64,000 bases of DNA from Kitasatospora sp. NBC_01250 (GTDB lineage Bacteria > Actinomycetota > Actinomycetes > Streptomycetales > Streptomycetaceae), in contig NZ_CP108476.1 in assembly GCF_036226465.1 (NCBI RefSeq), positions 7,874,001 through 7,938,000 on the forward strand. Direction: 5' to 3'. The notes beneath the pieces are model-generated. The model was not told the origin of the DNA. It saw only the letters and a program-made list of their open reading frames with translations, and ran no database searches. The translations under genes were made by a program, and so were the position numbers. How positions within the stretch are numbered: position 1 is the first letter of the stretch; the number at the start of each line of letters is the position of its first letter. This document shows positions 1-10,295 of the stretch, piece after piece.

Positions 1-3000
1 ATCGGCCACACCAAGTGCGCGGCGGGCCTGGCGGGCCTGATCAAGGTCTCGCTCGCGCTGCACACCGGGGTCAAACCGCCCACCCTGCACCTGGAGAAGC
101 CGAACCCGGCCTGGCAGAAGGACAGCAGCCCGTTCGCCTTCCACGCCGAGGCCCGGCCGTGGGCGGCGGCACCGGCCGAACGGGTGGCGGGGGTGAGCGC
201 CTTCGGCTTCGGCGGCACCAACTTCCACGCGGTGCTGCGTGGTTACGACGGTCCGACGCCCGTGCACGGCCTGCAGGAGTGGCCCGCCGAACTGTTCACC
301 TTCCGTGGCACCGACCGGGAGCGGGCGCTGCGCGGCGCGGCGGAGCTGCTGCGGCTGGCCGAGGCGGACGGCGCGCCCTGGCGGCTGCGGGACCTGGCGC
401 TGGCAGCCTCGCGACGCGCGGAGGCGGGACACGGGCCGGTGCAGGTCGCGGTGGTGGCCTCGGACCTGGCCGAACTCACGGCGCTGCTGCGGCGAGCGGC
501 GAACGGCGAGCACAGCCCGGACCACGGCCTCTACATGGCGCAACGCGGCCACGCGCCGCAGGGCAGTGGCACGCCGGAGGGGAGCGGCACCGGCGCGGTC
601 GCGTTCCTCTTCCCCGGGCAGGGCAGCCAGCGGCCGGGGATGTTCGCGGAGCTGTTCGCCGCCTTCCCCGGTGTGCAGCGGCACTTGCGGCTCGGCGGGG
701 CCTGTGCGGAAGTGCTCTACCCGCCGCTGGCCTTCACCCCCGAGGCGCGCGCGGCACAGCGCGACGCGGTGACCGACACCCGCGTGGCGCAGCCCGCGCT
801 GGGGATGGCGGGGCTGGTGGCGTACGAGCTGCTGGCGCTGGCCGGGGTGCGGCCACAGCTGGCCGGCGGGCACAGCTACGGTGAGTTGGTCGCGCTGTGC
901 GCGGCGGGGGCACTGTCGGCCGAGGAGCTGCCGGGGCTCGGCACCGAGCGGGCGCGGGCCATGCTGGAGGCGGTCGGCGAGGGCGCGGACCCCGGGTCGA
1001 TGGCGGCGGTGACCGCCGGGGTCGCGGCGGTCGACGAGGTGCTGACGGCGGCTGGGCTGGCCGGAAAGGTGGTCGCGGCCAACCACAACGGACCCAAGCA
1101 GACGGTCATTTCGGGTCCGACGCCCGAGGTGGCCACGGCCGGCCGACTGCTGCGCGAAGCCGGGCACGGGGTGACCAGGCTGCGCGTGGCCTGTGCCTTC
1201 CACAGCCCGCTGCTGGCGGGCGCGGGCGAGCGCTTCGCCCGGGCGCTGGCCGAGCGCACCGTGCGGGCCCCGGAGTTCCCGGTCTTCGCGAACCGGACGG
1301 CGGCCGGCTACCCCGCCGACCCGGCCGGGGTCCGGGCCGAACTCGCGGCGCAGATCGGCGCGCCGGTGCGGTTCGCCGAGCAGATCGAGGCCATGTACGC
1401 GGCAGGTGCCCGGGTGTTCGTCGAGGCCGGTCCGGGGTCGGTGCTGTGCCGGCTGGTCTCGTCGATCCTGGGCGAGCGGCCGCACCGCGTGGTGCCGGTC
1501 GAGGGGCGCCGCCGCGGCCTGCCCGGATTCCTCGACGCGCTGGCCGAACTGGCCGTCGCGGGCGTGCCGGTGCGCACCGACCGGCTGCTGCGCGGGCGCG
1601 ATGCGGTGGACGCGGGCCGGGCGCGGGCTGCGCGCAGGCCCGGCTGGACGGTGGACGGGCAGCTGGTGCGCACCGCTGCCGGAGAACTGCTGCCCGGTGC
1701 GCTCGCACCGGCCCGACCCGTACCGGAGGCGCTGATGACGACGCACAGACCAGAGACGAACGGCGATGCGCTGATCGCGGAGTTCCTGCGCAGCAGCCGG
1801 GAGTTGATCGCCGCGCAGCGCGACGTGCTGATGACCTACCTCGGTGGGACGGGCGAGCTGCCGGCACCGGTGGCGCCCCCGGCGGTGGCGTCCGCCCCGG
1901 CGGCGGCCACGGCGGCGCTCACGGCGGCACTACCGGCCGCAGCGTCGGCAGCGGTACCCGCGCCGCGCGCGGCTCTGCCGGCCGTCGCCGAAGCACCTGC
2001 GCCGGCAACGGAGTTCGGCGAGGAGGAGCTGCAGCGCGTGGTGGTGGAGGTGATCAGCGAGCGCACCGGCTACCCGGCCGACATGATCGAACCCGAGCTG
2101 GACCTCGAAGCCGACCTCAGCATCGACTCGATCAAGCGCACCGAGATCATCGGCCAACTCGCCCGCCGCCTCGGCGGCGCGGACCAGCTCGGCGGCCTGG
2201 CCGACGAGCAGGTGGAGGAGCTCTCCCGGGCCCGTACCACCGCCGCCATCACCGCCTGGCTGGCCGCCCGGCTCGGCGGGCCCGAGCCCGAGTCAACGGC
2301 CAGGCCCGAGTCGACGCCGACGCGCGAGTCAACGCCCGTGCGCGAGCCCGTACCCACGCCCGTGTCTGCGCCCCTGCCCGCGACGGAGCCGGCGGTGCCC
2401 CAAGCGCCGGAGGAGCCCGTCACCGGTGCCGAGCCCGCGCGCCTGGAGTTCGCGCCCGTCCCGCTCGCCGCGGCCTTCGCCGCGCCCGAGGCACTGGCCG
2501 GCCGGCGCTTCGCCCTGCTGGGGAGCGACGGCCACGGCCTCGCCGAGGCGTTGGCCGCGCGGCTCACCGCAGCGGGTGCGCAGGCGCTCGCCCTGGCCGC
2601 GACGCATGAACTCACGCCCGCCGACGGCCCGGTGGACGGCGTGCTGCTGCTCGACCCGCTCGCCAAGCACGGCGCACCGGTGCTGCCGGGCTGCGTCCCG
2701 GCGCTGCAGGCCGCCCTGGCCTGCTCGCCGCGCCAGCTGCTCGCCGCCCGGATCACGGGAGGCACCACCGACGGCGCGAAGGAGGAGGCGGCCGGCCGGG
2801 CGGACGGTCTGCGCGGCCTGTTCCGCACCCTGGCCCGCGAGTACCCGGACACCACCGCCCGCCTGGTCGAACTGGACGCGCCGCACCCGAGCGACCCGAC
2901 GGCCGCCGCCGACCCGACACGCGCCGCCGACTCGACCAACGCCGACGACCCGACACGTGCCGCTGATGCGCTGCTCGGCGAGCTGCTGGCCGCCGACCGT

Positions 3001-3975
3001 GAGCCCGTGGTGCTGCGCGGCGCGGCCGGACGGCACGGCCTGGCGCTGGTCGAACGCGGCCTCGGGCTGCTGGGCAGCACGGGGGCGGGGCCCGCCGGTG
3101 ACGGGGTGGCCGAGGCGGCCGCGCTCGGGCTCGACCAGGACGCCGTGGTGCTGCTGGTCGGCGGGGCGCGCGGGATCACCGCGCGGTTCGCGGCGGCCCT
3201 CGCCGCGGCGAGCCGCTGCCGCCTGGAGCTGCTCGGCCGCACCCCGCAGCCCGAGGGCCCCGAGGACCCGCTGACGGCCGCTGCGCGCGACCGGTCCGCG
3301 CTGCGTGCGGTGCTCGCCCGGCACGGTGTGCCGCTGCCCGAGGTCGACGCGACGGCGGCCCGGCTGCTGGCCGGGCGCGAGGTCGCCGCGACGCTCGGCG
3401 AGCTGGCGGCGCTCGGCTCGCCGGCCCGCTACCGGACGGTGGACGCGGCCGATCCGGCGGCGCTGCGGCAGGCGGTCAAGGAGGCGTACGCCGAGTACGG
3501 CCGGCTGGACGGCGTCGTCTACGCGGCCGGTGTGATCGAGGACAAGGTGTTGGCCGAGAAGGACCCGGAGTCCTTCCGGCGGGTCTTCGCGACCAAGGCC
3601 GACGGAGCCAGGGCGCTGCTCGACGCGCTGGCCGAACTGCCCGCCGGTCCCCGCTTCACCGTCCTGTTCGGCAGCATCGCCGCCGCGCTGGGCAACCGCG
3701 GCCAGGCCGACTACGCGGCGGCCAACGACGCGCTGGAGGAGCTGGGTGCCCGCTGGTCGGTGCGCACCGGGCGCCGGGCGCTGACCGTGCACTGGGGGCC
3801 GTGGGCGCCCTCCGAGACCCACGGTGGCATGGTCTCCGCCGAGTTGGCCCGGGAGTACGCCCGGCGCGGGGTCCGGCTCATCGACCCGACCGCCGGCACG
3901 CTCGCGCTGCTGCGCGAACTGGCCTGGGGCGAGCCGTCGGTGCGCTCCGTCGTCTACACCGCCTCGGGCTGGTGA
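1..3975 (+). CDS. PUFA-synthase-like iterative type I PKS, KS(partial)-AT-ACP-KR, 5' truncated by window edge
   Basis: The frame is open from base 1, so the start lies upstream. The first residues are the end of a ketosynthase: IGHTKCAAG with its catalytic His, then VSAFGFGGTNFHAVL. An acyltransferase follows (GQGSQRPGM; GHSYGE with the nucleophile Ser codon at 874-876; CAFHSP near 1195). A single ACP has LSIDSIKRTEI, with the phosphopantetheine Ser at 2128-2130. A ketoreductase closes the protein (GGARGITARF near 3160; YAAAND catalytic Tyr near 3712). Ala/Pro/Thr-rich linkers separate the domains. The order matches PfaA of polyunsaturated fatty acid synthases and HglE-type glycolipid synthases, but with one ACP instead of a tandem array. 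The stop overlaps the next start (GTGA). Product unknown; family assignment is firm. Confidence 0.93.
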   Translation: MGHTKCAAGLAGLIKVSLALHTGVKPPTLHLEKPNPAWQKDSSPFAFHAEARPWAAAPAERVAGVSAFGFGGTNFHAVLRGYDGPTPVHGLQEWPAELFTFRGTDRERALRGAAELLRLAEADGAPWRLRDLALAASRRAEAGHGPVQVAVVASDLAELTALLRRAANGEHSPDHGLYMAQRGHAPQGSGTPEGSGTGAVAFLFPGQGSQRPGMFAELFAAFPGVQRHLRLGGACAEVLYPPLAFTPEARAAQRDAVTDTRVAQPALGMAGLVAYELLALAGVRPQLAGGHSYGELVALCAAGALSAEELPGLGTERARAMLEAVGEGADPGSMAAVTAGVAAVDEVLTAAGLAGKVVAANHNGPKQTVISGPTPEVATAGRLLREAGHGVTRLRVACAFHSPLLAGAGERFARALAERTVRAPEFPVFANRTAAGYPADPAGVRAELAAQIGAPVRFAEQIEAMYAAGARVFVEAGPGSVLCRLVSSILGERPHRVVPVEGRRRGLPGFLDALAELAVAGVPVRTDRLLRGRDAVDAGRARAARRPGWTVDGQLVRTAAGELLPGALAPARPVPEALMTTHRPETNGDALIAEFLRSSRELIAAQRDVLMTYLGGTGELPAPVAPPAVASAPAAATAALTAALPAAASAAVPAPRAALPAVAEAPAPATEFGEEELQRVVVEVISERTGYPADMIEPELDLEADLSIDSIKRTEIIGQLARRLGGADQLGGLADEQVEELSRARTTAAITAWLAARLGGPEPESTARPESTPTRESTPVREPVPTPVSAPLPATEPAVPQAPEEPVTGAEPARLEFAPVPLAAAFAAPEALAGRRFALLGSDGHGLAEALAARLTAAGAQALALAATHELTPADGPVDGVLLLDPLAKHGAPVLPGCVPALQAALACSPRQLLAARITGGTTDGAKEEAAGRADGLRGLFRTLAREYPDTTARLVELDAPHPSDPTAAADPTRAADSTNADDPTRAADALLGELLAADREPVVLRGAAGRHGLALVERGLGLLGSTGAGPAGDGVAEAAALGLDQDAVVLLVGGARGITARFAAALAAASRCRLELLGRTPQPEGPEDPLTAAARDRSALRAVLARHGVPLPEVDATAARLLAGREVAATLGELAALGSPARYRTVDAADPAALRQAVKEAYAEYGRLDGVVYAAGVIEDKVLAEKDPESFRRVFATKADGARALLDALAELPAGPRFTVLFGSIAAALGNRGQADYAAANDALEELGARWSVRTGRRALTVHWGPWAPSETHGGMVSAELAREYARRGVRLIDPTAGTLALLRELAWGEPSVRSVVYTASGW

Positions 3976-6900
3976 CCGCGCCGGTGGCGGATCGAGCGGA
4001 CGAGCACGGCCTGACGAGCCGTCAGACACCGGTGGCCATCGTGGGTATGGCGGTGCTGCTGCCCGGCGCCCCGGACCTGGCGGCCTACTGGGAGAACCTG
4101 CGCACCGGCGTGGATGCGATCACCGAGGTCCCGGCGGGCCGCTGGGACGCGGACTACTACGACCCGGCGGCGGCCGGTGGCGGACCGGCCGTGCCGGACC
4201 GGCTCTACTGCCGACGCGGCGGCTTCGTGGACGGCCTGGCGCAGGTGCAGCCGACCCGGTTCGGACTGATGCCGAACTCGGTACCCGGCACCGAGCCCGA
4301 CCAGCTGATCGCGCTCCAGGTGGCCGCCGCGGCCCTCGCCGACGCGGGTGGCGTCGAGCGGCTGCCGGACCGCGACCGGGTGGGCGTGGTGCTGGGCCGG
4401 GGCGGCTACCTGACGCCGGGGCTGGTCCGGCTGGACCAGCGGGTGCGCGGCGCCCAGCAGCTGGTGCGCACTCTGGGTGAGCTGGTCCCTGATCTGACGT
4501 CACATCAGCTCGCGACCGTGAAGGCGGCGTTCGCCGAGCAGCTCGGCGAGGACCGGCCGGAGTCGGCGATCGGCCTGGTGCCCAACCTGGCCGCCTCGCG
4601 GCTGGCCAACCGGCTGGACCTGCGCGGCCCGGCCTACACGGTGGACGCCGCCTGCGCCTCCTCGCTGGTCGCCGTCGACCAGGCGGTGGGCGAGCTGGCG
4701 ACCGGGCGCTGCGACGTGGTGCTCGCCGGCGGGGTGCACCACTGCCACGACGTCACCCTGTGGAGCGTGTTCGCGCAACTGCGGGCGCTCTCGCCGAGCC
4801 AGCGGATCCGCCCGTTCCACCGGGGAGCGGACGGCCTGTTGGTCGGCGAGGGCACCGGCGTGGTGGTGCTCAAGCGCCTCGCCGACGCGCAGCGTGACGG
4901 CGACCGGGTGTATGCCGTGATCCGTGGCACCGGGGTGGCCAGCGACGGCCGCACGGCGGGGTTGGCCAATCCCGACCCGGGCGGCCAGAGCCGAGCGGTG
5001 CGGGCCGCCTGGCGGACGGCCGGGCTGGACCCGGCGGCGCCCGGCGCGCTCGGCCTGCTGGAGGCTCACGGCACCGCGACCCCGGCTGGTGATGCCGCCG
5101 AACTCGCCACCCTGGCCGCGGTGTTCGGGCCGTCGACCGGCGAAGAGGCGGCCCCGGTGCTGGGCTCGGTGAAGTCGATGATCGGCCACACCATGCCGGC
5201 CGCGGGTGTGGCCGGGCTGGTCAAGGCGGCGCTGGCCGTGCACCACGGTGTGCTGCTGCCCACGCTGCACTGCGAGGAGCCGCACCCGGCGCTGGCCGCC
5301 ACCCGGTTCCGCACCATCGACGCCGCCCGGCCCTGGGAGACGGACCCCGGCGGGGCGCCGCGCCGGGCGGGCGTGAACGCCTTCGGGTTCGGCGGCATCA
5401 ACGCCCACGTGCTGCTCGAAGAGGCGCCCGACTCCCGGGCACCGGCACGGCGGCCGGGAGCGACCGCAACCGCAACCGCGACTCGGACCGCAACCGCGAC
5501 CGCAACCGCAACCGCGACCGCGACGTCCACCGCGACCGCGACGTCCACCGCGACCGCGACCGCGACCGCCACCGTCACCGAGCCCGAGCGCGTACTCCGG
5601 CTGGCCGCCGACAGCCCCGAGCAACTGGCCGAGCTGCTGGCCGCCGACGACCGCGACCTGCTGTCCGCCGCCGCGGCGGACAGCATCGGCGCGCTCGCCA
5701 CTGCCGCGCCCGCCACCGCCGCGCCGCCCTGCCGGGTGGCGATCGCCGACCCGACCGCGAAGCGGCTGGCGCTGGCGCGCCGGGCGGTGGCCCGCGGCCG
5801 GGCCTGGCGCGGGCGCAGCGACGTGTGGTTCGCGCCGCGCCCGCTGCTGGGCGCGGACCGGGCCGACCCCGCCGCCGGCCGGATCGCCTTCCTCTTCCCG
5901 GGGCTGGAGAGCGAGTTCGCCCCTCGGGTGGACGATGTCGCCGACCACCTCGGCCTGCCGCGCCCGTCGGCCTCGGCCGACCCCGGGACGGCGCAGGATC
6001 CCCAGGCCGCCCGGGTGGGCGACATCGGACGGCACGGCGTGGGTGTGGTCGCCGTCGGGCGGCTGCTGGAGACGGCGCTGCGCCGGATGGGCGTGCACCC
6101 GGATGCCATGGCCGGACACAGCGTCGGCGAGTGGACCGCCATGATCGCCAGCGGCGTGTACGCGGGCGCCTCGGTGGACGCCTTCCTGGAGTCCTTCGAC
6201 CCGGATGCGCTGCGCGTCCCGGGGCTGGCCTTCGCCGCGCTCGGCGCCGCCGCCGACCGCGTGCTCGACGCGCTGGCCACGGTCGAGGGGATGTCCGAAG
6301 TCGTCCTCTCCCACGACAACGCGCCGCAGCAGTCGATCGTCTGCGGTCCGCGCCGGCCGGTCACGGAGCTGGTGCAGTGGTTCCGCGCCCAGGGTGTGCT
6401 CGGCCAGCTGCTGCCGTTCCAGTCCGGCTTCCACACCCCGATGCTGGCCCCCTACCTGGGGCCGATCCGGCAGGCGGCCGAGCGCTTCGAGCTGCACCGG
6501 CCGGCCGTGCCGCTCTGGTCCGGGACGACCGCCGCGCCGTTCCCGCAGGACGAGGCGGCGGTGCGCGCGCTGTTCATCCGGCACCTGCTGGAGCCGGTGC
6601 GGTTCCGGCCGCTGGTGGAGGCCCTGTACGCGGCGGGGTTCCGGGCGTTCGTCCAGGTCGGCACCGGGCAACTGGCCTCGCTGGTGGGCGACACGCTGGG
6701 GGACCGGGAGCATCTGGCGATCGCGGCGAACTCCCCGCAGCGCGACGGGCTGGCGCAGCTGCGCCGGGTGGCCGCCGCGCTCTGGGTGGACGGCGCCGAC
6801 CTGGACCCGACCGCCCTGCGCCCCGCCGCCGTCGCCCAGTCCCGGCCGGAACGTCCGCACCCCGCCGTCCCGTTGGACCTCGGCGGCGCGCTCGTCTCGC

Positions 6901-8915
6901 TGGACCCGGCCGCGCTCGCCACGCTCCGCGCGGACCTGGCCGAGGCCGTGGCGGCATCCCTGCCGCAGCCGCCCGCGCCCACCAGCACGCCCACCAGCAC
7001 GCCGACCGCGCCGGTCGCACCCGGCCTCGCCTCGCTCGCCGACCGGTTCCCGCTCGCCGCCGAACTGGACGCTCTGCTGCGCGACACCGAGCGGGCGGCG
7101 ACCGAACTGATCGGCGCGGCCCGGCCGTCGGCCATGCGCACGGCGCCGCCGCAGTACCCCCATCCGCGAACCCGCGCGGGCGCACCTGCCGATGCCCCCG
7201 CTGCCGCCCGTCCCGCGCCCCCCGGCAGCGGACTGCACATCTCGCTGGACGCCATGCCCTACCTGCTCGACCACTGCTTCTTCCGCCAGCGCGCGGGCTG
7301 GCCCGACCCGGTGGACCGCTGGCCGGTCGTGCCGGCCACCACCATCGTGCAGCACTTGATGGACGCCGCCGAACGGGCCAACCCCGGCCAACTGGCCTGC
7401 GGGGTCAGTGATCTGCGGTTCGGGCAGTGGGTGCCGGCCGCGACACCGCTGGACGTCGAGATCGGCCTCCGGGAGACGGAGCCCGGTCGGCTGGTCGCTG
7501 ACTTCGGCGGATTCGCCCGCGGTGTGGTCGAACTGACGGAGCGTCATGGAACGCCACCCGCTCCCTGGTCGCCGGACCCGTCGGCGGAGCGGCGGCCGGA
7601 GCTGACGGCCGCCGGGCTCTACGCCGAGCGGTGGATGTTCCACGGTCCGGCGTTCCAGGGGCTGACCGAGCTGACCGCCCTCGGCGCGACGCACGTCCGT
7701 GGCGTGATCACCGCCCCGGCCGCGCCCGGTGCGCTGCTGGACAACGTCGGCCAGCTGCTCGGCTACTGGATCATGGCGACCCGCACCGAGCGCAGCGTCG
7801 TCTTCCCGGTCGGCATCCGGCAGTTGCGCTTCTACGGGCCGCCGGTGCCACCGGGGACCGAACTTCACTGCCACATCCGGATCACCGCCCTGACCGACAC
7901 CACGCTCGAAGCCGATGCGCAACTGCTCGTCGACGGCGCGGTGTGGGCCGAGGCGCGCGGCTGGCAGGACCGCCGCTTCGACAGCCACCCGGACACCCGG
8001 CCCGTCGAACACTTCGTCGAGCGCCACACCATCTCGGTGCCACAGCCCGGTGGTTGGGTCCTGCTGCACGAGCGCTGGCCCGATCTCGCCTCGCGCGACC
8101 TGATCATGCGCAACCACCTGGGTGCCGCCGAACGGGCGCAGTACGAGCAGCAGTCCCCGCGTGCCCGCCGGGCCTGGTTGCTGGGCCGGATCGCGCTGAA
8201 GGACGCGGTGCGGCAGTGGCTCCGGACACAGGGCGAGGCCGGGGTGTTCCCGGCCGAGATCGGAGTCCGCAACGAACCCTCGGGCCGGCCACGGGTGTTC
8301 GGCGTGCACGGCCGGGTGCTCCCGGAGCTGGAGGTGTCGATCGCGCACCGGGCCGAGGTGGCGGTGGCCCTGGTCCGGCCGTCCCGCCCGGGCGCCGCTA
8401 CCGGGGTCGGCATCGACCTGGAGGAGATCGTGGAGCGTCCGGCCGGGACCCTGCCGGTCGCGCTCGGCCCGGGGGAACTGGTCCTGCTGGCGAACTGCCG
8501 GCGGGCGTACGGCGGTTCCGAGGCGCTCTGGTTCACCCGGTTCTGGGCCGCGAAGGAGGCGGCGGCCAAGAGCGAGGGCACCGGCCTGCGGGGCCGGCCC
8601 CACGACTTCATGGTGACGGCCGCCGAACCGTCCGCCCTGACGGTGGTGGTCGCCGGCCCGGGAGCGGCGGACCCGTCCCGGGCCCACCAGGTGTGCTGCG
8701 CCGGACTGAGCAGTCCGCCCGACCTGCCGGAGCGCGCGTACGTCGTGGCCTGGACCACCGGAGAGGCCGACACCGCCGACCCGAACGCCGCCGACCCGAA
8801 CACCGGCAGCCCGAACACCGCCGCCCCGAGCGGCAGCAACCCGAACGACGACGACCACCCGAACCACGTCAGCAACCCGAGCGACCAGAGCACCGAGAGG
8901 ACGACGGCGAAGTGA
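3972..8915 (+). CDS. Iterative type I PKS, KS-AT-DH with C-terminal phosphopantetheinyl transferase
   Basis: The GTG at 3972 overlaps the upstream stop by 4 nt and gives 1,647 aa. Domains: KS (PVAIVGM near residue 18; DAACASS active Cys 228; EAHGTATPAGD; IGHTMPAAG), an Ala-Thr linker (about 498-536), AT (GHSVGEW, Ser 717), a hotdog dehydratase (LLDHCFF, His 1101; MFHGPAFQGL; Asp 1257 in LLDNVGQ) and a phosphopantetheinyl transferase (GIDLEEI with Asp 1482; FWAAKEAAAKSEG with Glu 1529). The last ~50 residues are Asp/Asn/Pro-rich. It complements the upstream protein: extension and ketoreduction there, a second KS, dehydration and ACP activation here. A PPTase fused to the PKS also occurs in enediyne PKSs, but those carry all domains in one chain. 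No ER domain, so products should keep hydroxyls or double bonds. Confidence 0.93.
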   Translation: MTAPVADRADEHGLTSRQTPVAIVGMAVLLPGAPDLAAYWENLRTGVDAITEVPAGRWDADYYDPAAAGGGPAVPDRLYCRRGGFVDGLAQVQPTRFGLMPNSVPGTEPDQLIALQVAAAALADAGGVERLPDRDRVGVVLGRGGYLTPGLVRLDQRVRGAQQLVRTLGELVPDLTSHQLATVKAAFAEQLGEDRPESAIGLVPNLAASRLANRLDLRGPAYTVDAACASSLVAVDQAVGELATGRCDVVLAGGVHHCHDVTLWSVFAQLRALSPSQRIRPFHRGADGLLVGEGTGVVVLKRLADAQRDGDRVYAVIRGTGVASDGRTAGLANPDPGGQSRAVRAAWRTAGLDPAAPGALGLLEAHGTATPAGDAAELATLAAVFGPSTGEEAAPVLGSVKSMIGHTMPAAGVAGLVKAALAVHHGVLLPTLHCEEPHPALAATRFRTIDAARPWETDPGGAPRRAGVNAFGFGGINAHVLLEEAPDSRAPARRPGATATATATRTATATATATATATSTATATSTATATATATVTEPERVLRLAADSPEQLAELLAADDRDLLSAAAADSIGALATAAPATAAPPCRVAIADPTAKRLALARRAVARGRAWRGRSDVWFAPRPLLGADRADPAAGRIAFLFPGLESEFAPRVDDVADHLGLPRPSASADPGTAQDPQAARVGDIGRHGVGVVAVGRLLETALRRMGVHPDAMAGHSVGEWTAMIASGVYAGASVDAFLESFDPDALRVPGLAFAALGAAADRVLDALATVEGMSEVVLSHDNAPQQSIVCGPRRPVTELVQWFRAQGVLGQLLPFQSGFHTPMLAPYLGPIRQAAERFELHRPAVPLWSGTTAAPFPQDEAAVRALFIRHLLEPVRFRPLVEALYAAGFRAFVQVGTGQLASLVGDTLGDREHLAIAANSPQRDGLAQLRRVAAALWVDGADLDPTALRPAAVAQSRPERPHPAVPLDLGGALVSLDPAALATLRADLAEAVAASLPQPPAPTSTPTSTPTAPVAPGLASLADRFPLAAELDALLRDTERAATELIGAARPSAMRTAPPQYPHPRTRAGAPADAPAAARPAPPGSGLHISLDAMPYLLDHCFFRQRAGWPDPVDRWPVVPATTIVQHLMDAAERANPGQLACGVSDLRFGQWVPAATPLDVEIGLRETEPGRLVADFGGFARGVVELTERHGTPPAPWSPDPSAERRPELTAAGLYAERWMFHGPAFQGLTELTALGATHVRGVITAPAAPGALLDNVGQLLGYWIMATRTERSVVFPVGIRQLRFYGPPVPPGTELHCHIRITALTDTTLEADAQLLVDGAVWAEARGWQDRRFDSHPDTRPVEHFVERHTISVPQPGGWVLLHERWPDLASRDLIMRNHLGAAERAQYEQQSPRARRAWLLGRIALKDAVRQWLRTQGEAGVFPAEIGVRNEPSGRPRVFGVHGRVLPELEVSIAHRAEVAVALVRPSRPGAATGVGIDLEEIVERPAGTLPVALGPGELVLLANCRRAYGGSEALWFTRFWAAKEAAAKSEGTGLRGRPHDFMVTAAEPSALTVVVAGPGAADPSRAHQVCCAGLSSPPDLPERAYVVAWTTGEADTADPNAADPNTGSPNTAAPSGSNPNDDDHPNHVSNPSDQSTERTTAK
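5461..5577 (+). repeat. Simple-sequence Ala-Thr coding repeat in PKS linker
   Basis: About 115 bp built from accgcgaccgca-type hexamers, encoding an almost pure Ala-Thr run of about 38 residues between the KS and AT domains. It keeps the reading frame and probably is a flexible linker. Hexamer repeats of this kind can change length by slippage. Confidence 0.85.
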
Positions 8916-9244
8916 CCATCAGCGAGCCGACCGCGCACCTGCACCCGCCCACCGCCACCGAGCAGGAGGTCCTCACCGAGATCACCGCGATGCTGGCCAC
9001 CGTGCTGGCGGAGTTCGGCCTGGACGATGCCGAGGTCACCATGGAGTCCCGGTTCACCGAGGACCTCGAACTGGAGAGCATCGACCTGGTCACCCTGGCC
9101 GGGCAGCTCCAGGAGCGCTGGGGCGACCGGATCAACTTCGCCGAGTTCCTCGCGGGCATGGAGCTGGACGAGATCATCGGCCTGACGGTCGGCCGACTGG
9201 TCCGCCACGTGGTGGAGCGGCTGCACTCCGCGGAGCGGGGCTGA
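8912..9244 (+). CDS. Stand-alone acyl carrier protein
   Basis: GTG start at 8912 overlaps the PKS stop by 4 nt; 110 aa. The phosphopantetheine site is DLELESIDLVTL with Ser 56 (codon 9077-9079), and the preceding RFTEDLELES is typical of carrier proteins. The free ACP sits directly after the PKS carrying its own PPTase, which is the likely activating enzyme. It could hold the starter unit, the extender chain or the finished acyl chain for the downstream hydrolase and glycosyltransferase; the sequence does not say which. The ACP call is secure, the role is inferred. Confidence 0.93.
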   Translation: MTISEPTAHLHPPTATEQEVLTEITAMLATVLAEFGLDDAEVTMESRFTEDLELESIDLVTLAGQLQERWGDRINFAEFLAGMELDEIIGLTVGRLVRHVVERLHSAERG

Positions 9245-9245
9245 C

Positions 9246-10295
9246 ATGGCCTTCCTCGAACTCGACGGGCTGCGCTGCCACGTGCAGCGGCTCGGGCCGC
9301 AGGACGGCCGCCCGCCCGCGGCGACCGCCGTGCTGCTGCACGGGCTGCTCACCGACAGCCTCGCCAGCTACTACTTCACCCTGGCCCCCGCGCTCGCCGC
9401 CGCCGGGGTGGAGGTGGTGATGTACGACCAGCGCGGCCACGGCCGCACCGCACGGCCGCCGACCGACTACCGCCTGGAGCACTTCGTCGACGACCTGGAG
9501 CTGCTGCTCGACCGGCTGGCGCCGACCGCCCCGGTCCAGCTGCTCGGCAACTCCTTCGGCGGCACGGTGGCCTTCGGCTTCGCCGCCAGACGGCCGGAGC
9601 AGGTCGCCGGCATCCTGGCCATCGAGTCCGAACCGGCCTCCCCGGCCTGGGCCGTCAAGCTGGACGGGATCCTGCGGCAGGCCGAGCACCACCTGGCCGA
9701 GGAGGAGACGCTGGCCTGGGTCGCCCGGCAGCGCGGCGCGCACACCGCGCGGCTGGCCCGCTCGGCCGGCCGGCTGCTGGCCGCCACCTCGCTGGCCCGG
9801 GACATCCCGGTCAGCCGGCTGCCCACCGGGGCCCAGCTGCGCGCGATCCGCTGCCCGGTGCTGACGGTCTACGGCACCGAGTCGGACCTGGCTCCCCAGG
9901 CGGCGCAGCTGGACGCGCTGCTGGCCGACTGCCGCAGCGTCTTCGTCCCCGGGCAGGAGCACTCCGTCCTGGTCGAGGCACCGGATGTGGTGCGGGAACT
10001 CGCCCTCGGCTGGCTGCACGACCAGGGCGCCGAGCTGCGCGGACCGGGCGTGCGGTCCGCCGCCCCGCAGAGCCCCGCCACCCCGCACAGCCCCGCCACG
10101 CCGCACGCAACCCCGCACCCACCCCCGCACGGCCCCGCGACCCCGCACGCCACCCCGCACGGCCCCGCGACCCCGCACGCCACCCCGCACGGACCCGCCA
10201 CCCCGCGCGGCGGCGGCTCGCGCGGTCCTGGTGCGCGCGGGACGGTGCTGGTCGGCGAGGTGCTGCCCGCACACGCCGGACGGAGCCCGCGGTGA
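9246..10295 (+). CDS. Alpha/beta hydrolase with Pro-rich repeat tail
   Basis: The ATG lies one base after the ACP stop; 349 aa. The fold is clear: LLHGLLTDS oxyanion loop, MYDQRGHGRT, nucleophile elbow GNSFGG, and a late His in GQEHSVLVEAP. The catalytic domain ends near residue 265. The rest is low-complexity Pro/Ala/Thr/His with a 30-bp repeat (HGPATPHATP). In the PKS operon it could be a thioesterase-like release enzyme, an editing hydrolase or an acyltransferase; substrate is not predictable. Its stop overlaps the glycosyltransferase start by 4 nt, so the genes are translationally coupled. Confidence 0.85.
   Translation: MAFLELDGLRCHVQRLGPQDGRPPAATAVLLHGLLTDSLASYYFTLAPALAAAGVEVVMYDQRGHGRTARPPTDYRLEHFVDDLELLLDRLAPTAPVQLLGNSFGGTVAFGFAARRPEQVAGILAIESEPASPAWAVKLDGILRQAEHHLAEEETLAWVARQRGAHTARLARSAGRLLAATSLARDIPVSRLPTGAQLRAIRCPVLTVYGTESDLAPQAAQLDALLADCRSVFVPGQEHSVLVEAPDVVRELALGWLHDQGAELRGPGVRSAAPQSPATPHSPATPHATPHPPPHGPATPHATPHGPATPHATPHGPATPRGGGSRGPGARGTVLVGEVLPAHAGRSPR
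10071..10208 (+). repeat. In-frame 30-bp tandem repeats in hydrolase C-terminus
   Basis: Repeats of a unit encoding HGPATPHATP, two near-exact copies plus degenerate flanking copies, all in frame. They lengthen the hydrolase C-terminus without disturbing its catalytic domain. Confidence 0.8.

Noticed and set aside
4500..8867. Long open frame on the minus strand opposite the second PKS
   Set aside because: It is an artefact of GC-rich codon bias antisense to a PKS with all active sites; composition is Arg/Gly-rich with no recognisable domains.
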